DNA of 5,617 bases, from assembly GCA_947479185.1 (NCBI GenBank), contig CANJYY010000200.1:1-5617 (forward strand), given 5' to 3'. Position numbers and translations under genes: made by a program. The notes under the pieces are model-generated. The model was not told the origin of the DNA. It saw only the letters and a program-made list of their open reading frames with translations, and did no database searches. The DNA comes from Caulobacteraceae bacterium. Its GTDB lineage: Bacteria; Pseudomonadota; Alphaproteobacteria; Caulobacterales; Caulobacteraceae. Below are positions 1 through 5,617 of the stretch, in pieces. The first letter of the stretch is position 1. Each line of letters starts with the position of its first letter.

Positions 1-420
<420 letters not shown>

Positions 421-592
421 TCAGAGCCTTGAGTCTGAGAGCTTTTGGGACGGGCGAGGCAGGGCCTGCAAGCCTTGCACCAATCCGCGAACGCGTCCTC
501 CGGACGCAGCATCGCCGGGGTGGCAGGGCAAGCTGACGTCACGCCGTGTGCACCGCGAACGTGTTGATTTCAAGGTCTATTGCGGCGGCGTC
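421..592 (-). other. Intergenic region upstream of mreB, containing a small palindrome
   Basis: This 172-base gap separates the transporter stop codon from the mreB start and should hold the mreB promoter and 5' untranslated region. I see no coding frame with conserved character. The clearest structure is a perfect palindrome at 493-507, GCGTCC-TCC-GGACGC, which could fold as a six-bp hairpin in the mreB leader RNA. Its central 13 bases are identical to the core of the right-hand REP-like hairpin at 1595-1611. A TTGAAA hexamer lies on the minus strand about 30 bases after the transporter stop, but no convincing -10 box lies at the right distance, so I assign no promoter. Confidence 0.4.
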
Positions 593-1471
593 TTAACCGA
601 ACGCCGCGAGGATCACGCCGAGCGCCGTCACGCCGCCCGCCAGCCATTGGCGCAACGTCACCTGTTCGGCGAAAAGCCGTCGTCCGGCGATCGCCGCGAG
701 CGGCATTTCGACCACCCCCACGGCCCGCACCGGACCGGCCGGCGACAGGGCCAGCGCGGTGAACCAGCCGGCCGAGGCCAACGCCCCGAACAGGCCCGCG
801 CCCAGCGACACGCGCCAGGATCCCAGCGCCGAACGCAGGGCGTGGCGGTCCCGCAGGGCCATCCACAACGTCAGTGCGACCGACTGCATGGCCTGGACGA
901 TGGCCACGGTGACCAGCGCCGCCGGGATGGGATGGGCCGGGTCCAGCGCCAGGGCGCTCTGGCGGAAGGCGTTGGCCGAGACGGCGAAACAGAACCCCGA
1001 CAGGGTCCCCAGGCCCGCCGCGCTCCAGTCCCGCACCGGCTCGTCCGTGCGCGGCCAGGACAGGACGAGCAGACCCGCCGAGGCCAGCAGCACCCCGCCC
1101 CAGCCGGGCAGGCTCAGATGATCGTGAAACACCAGCAGGCCGATCAGGGCCGCGAACGGCAGGCCGCTCTGCTGGAACGCGGTGCCCAGGGCGAAGCTCG
1201 AGCGTTGCATCGCCGTCAGCAGCGCCGCCGTGGCCCCCAGCTGCATCGTCCCGCCGAGCGCCGCCCAGGCCAGGGTCACCGGCGTGACCTTGAGGTCCGA
1301 TTGCATCAGCAGCAGGACCACGACCGAGAACAGGAGGCTGAACGGCAGGCCGAACAGGAACCGCACCAGGGTCGCGCCCCAGGGCCCAGCGCCCGCAAGC
1401 AGACTGCGCTGCGCCGCGTTGCGCGCGACCTGGAAGCCGGCGGCGACGACGGTGATGGGGATCCAGAGCAT
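593..1471 (-). CDS. EamA-family (drug/metabolite transporter superfamily) inner-membrane transporter
   Basis: This 292-residue protein is an integral inner-membrane carrier of the DMT superfamily. Such proteins usually export or import small metabolites, but the substrate cannot be read from sequence. About ten hydrophobic segments are visible, near residues 2-18, 33-55, 66-87, 95-115, 123-139, 151-172, 182-204, 221-243, 247-266 and 273-291, which is the two-times-five helix layout of EamA proteins. The first half carries RNAAQRSL (17-24) and RFLFGLPF (37-44). The second half carries the typical end-of-repeat pattern SPAGPVRAVGVVEMPLAAIAGRRLFAEQ (243-270) followed by a last helix with GGVTALGVIL. 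The ATG at 1471 is preferred because the protein starts directly with the first helix and an AAGG/GGAGG stretch lies 5-14 bases upstream. That purine stretch comes partly from a REP-like repeat (1481-1536). The gene follows leuA on the same strand across a 175-base gap and could be cotranscribed with it. A role in amino-acid export would be a guess. Confidence 0.9.
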   Translation of the reverse strand: MLWIPITVVAAGFQVARNAAQRSLLAGAGPWGATLVRFLFGLPFSLLFSVVVLLLMQSDLKVTPVTLAWAALGGTMQLGATAALLTAMQRSSFALGTAFQQSGLPFAALIGLLVFHDHLSLPGWGGVLLASAGLLVLSWPRTDEPVRDWSAAGLGTLSGFCFAVSANAFRQSALALDPAHPIPAALVTVAIVQAMQSVALTLWMALRDRHALRSALGSWRVSLGAGLFGALASAGWFTALALSPAGPVRAVGVVEMPLAAIAGRRLFAEQVTLRQWLAGGVTALGVILAAFG

Positions 1472-1480
1472 TCAGGCCTT

Positions 1481-1536
1481 CCTCCCCTCGCAGAGGGGAG
1501 GGGGACCATGCGGAGCATGGTGGAGGGGGCAGCGCC
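1481..1536 (+). repeat. REP-like palindromic repeat, left copy (plus orientation)
   Basis: This unit contains two perfect hairpins in tandem. The first is CCTCCCCT (1481-1488), a five-base loop, then AGGGGAGG (1494-1501). The second is ACCATGC (1505-1511), loop GGA, then GCATGGT (1515-1521). A GGAGGGGGCAGCGCC tail ends the unit. The right copy (1581-1637) has the same order of hairpins and the same tail in inverted orientation. The paired stem bases differ between the copies (ATGC/GCAT against GTCC/GGAC) while base pairing is kept, which points to selection on structure or to a spread family of elements. The left edge lies only nine bases from the start codon of the transporter gene. Confidence 0.85.
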
Positions 1537-1580
1537 AGTGTCGGGCGGCAGAGTCAGAAAGCGGACGATAACCGACCGTC

Positions 1581-1637
1581 GGCGCCGCCCCTCCACCGTC
1601 CTCCGGACGGTCCCCCTCCCCAGCTTTGCTGGGGAGG
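1581..1637 (-). repeat. REP-like palindromic repeat, right copy (inverted relative to the left copy)
   Basis: Read on the minus strand, this unit begins with a perfect ten-bp stem, CCTCCCCAGC, loop AAA, GCTGGGGAGG (1637 down to 1615). It continues with the seven-bp hairpin ACCGTCC-GGA-GGACGGT (1611 down to 1595) and ends GGAGGGGCGGCGCC (to 1581). It matches the left copy (1481-1536) in layout and in the spacer sequence between hairpins. The two face each other around a 44-base centre, like a BIME pair of REP elements. The ten-bp hairpin begins nine bases after the leuA stop codon, so it may also mark or protect the 3' end of the leuA message. No U-run follows, so it is not a canonical intrinsic terminator. 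Confidence 0.85.
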
Positions 1638-1646
1638 ATCATACGC

Positions 1647-3215
<1,569 letters not shown>

Positions 3216-3266
3216 GAAACGTCTCTGCAATGGTCGAATGCCGGGATCAGGGTGCGGATCGAATTA

Positions 3267-3316
3267 GCCCCTGAGCGCCGGGCCGCAGACGTGCGGTCAG
3301 GCGGTCGCCCAGGGGC
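3267..3316 (-). promoter_or_regulatory. Leader RNA stem-loop overlapping the leu leader peptide (putative attenuator element)
   Basis: On the minus strand, GCCCCTGGGCG (3316 down to 3306) pairs with CGCTCAGGGGC (3277 down to 3267) over 11 continuous base pairs with one G-U wobble. Inside lies a perfect five-bp hairpin, CCGCA-CGTC-TGCGG (3296 down to 3283). The outer 5' arm is part of leader codons 17-20, and the leader stop codon lies in the enclosed part. A ribosome finishing the leader would therefore melt the stem, while one stalled on the leucine codons would leave it free to form. A competing six-bp stem, TCAGGG (3274-3269) with CCCTGA (3252-3247), uses the same 3' arm. This switch geometry is seen in the sequence; the regulatory role is inferred. 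No U-run follows either stem. Confidence 0.6.
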
Positions 3317-3365
3317 GGCTAAGCCCCAGCGCGAGTAGAAGCAGATCGGCGCGATCACGTTGCAT
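3297..3365 (-). CDS. Leucine-rich leader peptide upstream of leuA (leuL-type attenuator peptide)
   Basis: This 22-codon frame starts at ATG 3365 and ends with TGA at 3299-3297. It reads MQRDRADLLLLALGLS followed by RPWATA. Residues 8-11 are four leucines in a row encoded by CTG CTT CTA CTC, and L13 and L15 use CTG and CTT, so 6 of 22 codons are leucine. Such a run at this place, 81 bases before leuA and ending inside a strong stem-loop (3267-3316), is the hallmark of an amino-acid leader peptide whose translation senses charged leucyl-tRNA. Four different leucine codons in a row would sample several tRNA-Leu species. A weak AGCAGG purine stretch precedes the ATG closely, and the possible promoter would place the transcript start near the ATG itself, so translation may be leaderless. 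It is too short for homology support. The call rests on codon content, position and RNA structure. Confidence 0.72.
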   Translation of the reverse strand: MQRDRADLLLLALGLSRPWATA

Positions 3366-3371
3366 GCCTGC

Positions 3372-3400
3372 TGGATACCGGAATCCGGCGATTCAAGCAA
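3372..3400 (-). promoter_or_regulatory. Possible sigma70-type promoter for leader peptide and leuA
   Basis: On the minus strand TTGCTT (3400 down to 3395) and TATCCA (3377 down to 3372) are separated by exactly 17 bases. The predicted transcript start falls at about 3365, on or next to the A of the leader peptide ATG, which would give a leaderless or nearly leaderless transcript. The spacer contains the palindrome CCGGA-A-TCCGG (3378-3388), which could bind a regulator or be chance. Both boxes match the consensus only partly, and alphaproteobacterial -10 boxes are variable, so this is a weak call supported mainly by spacing and position. Confidence 0.35.
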
Positions 3401-3403
3401 CAG

Positions 3404-3443
3404 TCTTGCGCCGGAGAGGCCCCACGGAGCCCCCGGCGCAAGA
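3404..3443 (-). terminator. 11-bp perfect inverted repeat after the alkylsulfatase gene (probable terminator or 3'-end hairpin)
   Basis: On the minus strand TCTTGCGCCGG (3443 down to 3433) and CCGGCGCAAGA (3414 down to 3404) are perfect inverted repeats separated by 18 bases. The loop can close further through GGGC with GCCT. It begins 19 bases beyond the stop codon of the alkylsulfatase gene (TAG at 3463), where a terminator is expected, and it lies just upstream of the possible leuA promoter. The downstream bases CTGTTGCTTG are only mildly T-rich, so termination would be imperfect or the hairpin may protect the mRNA 3' end. A second overlapping pairing, CCACGGA with TCCGTGG (3454-3448 with 3428-3422), competes with it. 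Confidence 0.55.
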
Positions 3444-3462
3444 ACTTTCCGTGGCCCGCCGC

Positions 3463-5412
3463 CTACTCCGGGCGGGTGACGATCGGGAAGCCGCCGGCCG
3501 GCTTGTCGAACCAGCTGACCAGCTTCTGCAGCGCGAACGGATTGCCCGACACCTTCGCCTCGCCGGACGCCACCTTCGGCGCCAGCGGGGCGCCGGTGAA
3601 CAGCGACTGCAGCAGCAGGGCGCGCGGCAAGGTCAGGGTCGCGTCCGCCTTCACGCCGTCCGCCGCCGCCTCGGCCGTCAGCACGCCGTGACGCACCTGC
3701 AGGAGGTAGCGCTCGTTGCGGTCGGTGAACACGAACAGGATGCGCAGCTCGCTGTCGCCGGCCTTGGCCGGATCCAGCCGCACGGCCAGCAGGTCGAAGA
3801 TCATCGGCGACGGCAGGTTGGCGATCATGTCGGACGAGCCCGCCGCCGGCGTCGCGCTGATCCCGTTGCGCAGTTCGTCGGCGCCGGTCAGGTACATGTT
3901 GCGCCACAGGGCGCTCTCGGCCTGGTAGCCCATCTGGTCGTAGGCCCGGGCCAGGGCCTCCTTCGCCACTGTGTCGGTCGGCGCCGACAGGACGATTTTG
4001 TTCAGCAGGATCGCCGCCCAGCGGTAGTCGCCCCTGTCGTGCGCGGTCTGGGCCAGGGCCCGGACCTTGTCGGCGCCGCCCATGGCCTCGACATAGCGGG
4101 CGGCCTCGTCGGCCGGCGGCAGGGTCGCCAGATGCACGGGGTTGGCGTCGTACCAGCCCATGTAGCGCTGATAGACCGCCCGGCTGTTGAAGCTCATCGT
4201 GCCGTAGTAGCCGCGGTTGAACCACTGGTTGGCGAGGACTGGCGGCAGCTTGATCCGGTTGGCGATCTCAGCCCCGACATAGCCCTGGTTCATCAGCCGC
4301 ACCGACTGGTCGTGCAGGTATTTATAGGCGTCGCGGTGGCTGAGCAGATAGTCGCTGACCACCGCCTGTCCGAAGCGCGGCCAGCCGTGGCTGGTGAACA
4401 GGACGTCCGTCCGGGCGCCATACAGCTCGACCGCCTCCGACAGGCCGTCGGCCCAGACCCTGGCGTCGCGCACCAGGGCCCCGCGCGGGGTCAGCACATT
4501 GTGCATCGTCGCGTTGGCGTTCTCGGCCATGCACAGCACCCGGAACTGCGGCAGGTAGATGTTCATCTCGGCCGGCGCCTCGGTGCCCGGCGTGAACTGG
4601 AATTCCAGATCGACGCCATCGACCGTCATCGTCTGGCCGGTGCGGGTAATGATGTCGCGCGGGGCGATCAGGGTCACCGTGCCCTTGGCCACCGCCAGAC
4701 CGATGCCTGAACTCATCTGTCCTTCCGGCCCGGGCGTCAGGTTGTGCCCGAACTGGAAGCCGGCCCGACGGCTCATGGCCGTGCCGGCGATGACATTCTC
4801 CGACACCGCCTCCTCGAGGAAGCCCTGCGGCGCGATCACCCGCACGTCGCCGGGGCCCGTGCCGACATCCTTCTCGTCGATGACCCCGCGCACGCCGCCG
4901 AAGTGGTCGGCATGGCTGTGGGTGTAGATGACCCCCACCACCTTGCGGGTCCCGAGTTTCTCATTGACCAGGTCTAGCGCCGCCTTCGCCGTCTCGGTCG
5001 TGGTCAGCGGGTCGATGATGATCCAGCCGGTGTCGCCCTGGATGAAGGTGATGTTGGCCACATCGAAGCCGCGCACCTGCCAGATGCGGTCCGAGACCTT
5101 GAACAGACCGTGGATCGACAGCAGCTGGGTCTGCCGCCACAGGCTGGGGTTCACACTGGCCGGCGCCTCCCCCTTGACGAAGTCATAGGCCGCCAGGTTC
5201 CAGGCGATGCCGCCGTCGGCGCGCCTGATCAGCGGGTCGCTGCGCGTGGCGACGAAGCCGCGCCGGGCGAAGTCGAAGTCCTGGCGGTCAGCGAAGGGAA
5301 GCTGGCCCTTGAGTTTGGCCTGCGCCGCCGCCGTGGCCCTGGTCGGTGCCTCGGCCGCCTGCGTCCCGCCGGCCAGCATGGCCCCCACCAGAACAATTGC
5401 CGCGAACCGCAT
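3463..5412 (-). CDS. Exported SdsA1-like alkylsulfatase (metallo-beta-lactamase fold, alkyl sulfatase dimerisation domain)
   Basis: The protein probably cleaves sulfate from alkyl sulfate esters such as dodecyl sulfate in the periplasm or outside the cell, using two zinc ions. It has 649 residues, close to the SdsA1 family length. Residues 1-20 are a signal peptide with a hydrophobic core and a TQA-A type cleavage site. The metallo-beta-lactamase domain spans about 95-345 with THSHADHFGGV (164-174; ligands H165, H167, D169, H170), E278 in FTPGTEAPAE, E297 in CMAENANATMHN and H342 in TSHGWPRFG. The 19- and 45-residue spacings between the last three ligands agree with those I recall for SdsA1. 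A dimerisation domain follows at about 348-490 (SHRDAYKYLHDQ, NRGYYGTMSFNSRAVYQRYMGWYD), then a SCP2-like C-terminal domain at about 525-640. I chose ATG 5412 because a strong GGAGGAGGGG ribosome site precedes it and the signal peptide begins there; a GTG at 5454 would add 14 residues. The true substrate is unproven. The gene lies 73 bases after the toxin-like gene. Confidence 0.93.
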   Translation of the reverse strand: MRFAAIVLVGAMLAGGTQAAEAPTRATAAAQAKLKGQLPFADRQDFDFARRGFVATRSDPLIRRADGGIAWNLAAYDFVKGEAPASVNPSLWRQTQLLSIHGLFKVSDRIWQVRGFDVANITFIQGDTGWIIIDPLTTTETAKAALDLVNEKLGTRKVVGVIYTHSHADHFGGVRGVIDEKDVGTGPGDVRVIAPQGFLEEAVSENVIAGTAMSRRAGFQFGHNLTPGPEGQMSSGIGLAVAKGTVTLIAPRDIITRTGQTMTVDGVDLEFQFTPGTEAPAEMNIYLPQFRVLCMAENANATMHNVLTPRGALVRDARVWADGLSEAVELYGARTDVLFTSHGWPRFGQAVVSDYLLSHRDAYKYLHDQSVRLMNQGYVGAEIANRIKLPPVLANQWFNRGYYGTMSFNSRAVYQRYMGWYDANPVHLATLPPADEAARYVEAMGGADKVRALAQTAHDRGDYRWAAILLNKIVLSAPTDTVAKEALARAYDQMGYQAESALWRNMYLTGADELRNGISATPAAGSSDMIANLPSPMIFDLLAVRLDPAKAGDSELRILFVFTDRNERYLLQVRHGVLTAEAAADGVKADATLTLPRALLLQSLFTGAPLAPKVASGEAKVSGNPFALQKLVSWFDKPAGGFPIVTRPE

Positions 5413-5485
5413 GCGCCCCTCCTCCATTTTGAAGCAAGAATACCGGCGGGACACGAGACAAAATGTAACCCGAGTTTCTTTTCAA

Positions 5486-5617
5486 TCAGGCGCTGGGTGG
5501 CCAGCGCTGGGCGCCGTGGAGGATCCGCAGGATCGTGATCTGGTCGTCGGAAAGACAGTAGACGGCGATGAAGGCTGTGCGGGTCACGACAAGTTCGCGG
5601 GTCCCTGCCACCTTACC
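5486..5617 (-). CDS. RelE/ParE-superfamily toxin, C-terminal 43 residues (cut by window edge)
   Basis: The frame enters from the right edge and ends with TGA at 5488-5486. Its last residues include GTRELVVTRTAFIAVYCL followed by ITILRILHGAQRWPPSA. The pattern RELVV..TAFIAVY...I.ILRILHGAQRWP is the characteristic C-terminal beta-sheet of ParE/RelE toxins of type II toxin-antitoxin systems, including the HGAQRWP ending that is common in chromosomal ParE proteins. About half of a usual toxin of roughly 95-100 residues is visible. The antitoxin, normally encoded just upstream, would lie beyond the right edge. ParE members inhibit DNA gyrase and RelE members cleave mRNA; the fragment looks more ParE-like, but its target cannot be decided here. 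The visible part is intact, with no frameshift. Confidence 0.88.
   Translation of the reverse strand, partial: GKVAGTRELVVTRTAFIAVYCLSDDQITILRILHGAQRWPPSA

Noticed and set aside
1481..1637. CRISPR array or insertion sequence
   Set aside because: There are only two inverted palindromic units with no regular spacers, no transposase gene and no target duplications visible.
3216..3230. Upstream TTG start for LeuA adding MQRRF
   Set aside because: It has no Shine-Dalgarno sequence, while the ATG at 3215 has AGAGA at proper spacing and gives a typical LeuA N-terminus.
3364..4710. Plus-strand open frame of 448 codons opposite the alkylsulfatase
   Set aside because: It is antisense to a gene with complete metal-binding motifs, and its composition is low-complexity and arginine-rich.
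5413..5454. Extended GTG start for the alkylsulfatase
   Set aside because: The extra 14 residues would precede a complete signal peptide and would put the GGAGGAGGGG ribosome site inside the coding region.

Overview
The window looks like a piece of a GC-rich alphaproteobacterial chromosome, most likely from the Caulobacterales (a Brevundimonas- or Caulobacter-like genome). The main reason is the MreB N-terminus at the left edge, which reads very much like Caulobacter MreB as I remember it. High GC, strong third-position GC bias and long spurious open frames on the opposite strand agree with this. The assignment is by recall, not by a search.

All genes I can support lie on the minus strand, so transcription runs from right to left. 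In that order they are: the last 43 codons of a RelE/ParE-type toxin (5486-5617); a secreted SdsA1-like alkylsulfatase of the metallo-beta-lactamase fold (3463-5412); a regulatory region with an 11-bp inverted repeat, a possible promoter and a leucine-rich leader peptide (about 3267-3443); leuA, 2-isopropylmalate synthase (1647-3215); an intergenic pair of inverted REP-like palindromic repeats (1481-1637); a ten-helix EamA/DMT-family transporter (593-1471); and the first 140 codons of mreB (1-420, running off the left edge).

The most interesting part lies just upstream of leuA. A 22-codon frame (3297-3365) contains four consecutive leucine codons, CTG CTT CTA CTC, and two more close by. An 11-bp stem starts inside this frame and encloses its stop codon, and it competes with a second stem further downstream. 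This is the layout of a leu attenuator. However, no U-run follows either hairpin, so a textbook intrinsic terminator is not visible. Regulation may act through Rho or through access to the leuA ribosome binding site.

The second notable point is that one REP-like copy ends ten bases before the transporter start codon and appears to supply part of its Shine-Dalgarno sequence, held in a hairpin. The genes do not form one obvious pathway. leuA stands alone as the first committed step of leucine synthesis, and the other genes concern surface or nutrient functions, cell shape, and a toxin-antitoxin remnant or module that continues beyond the right edge.
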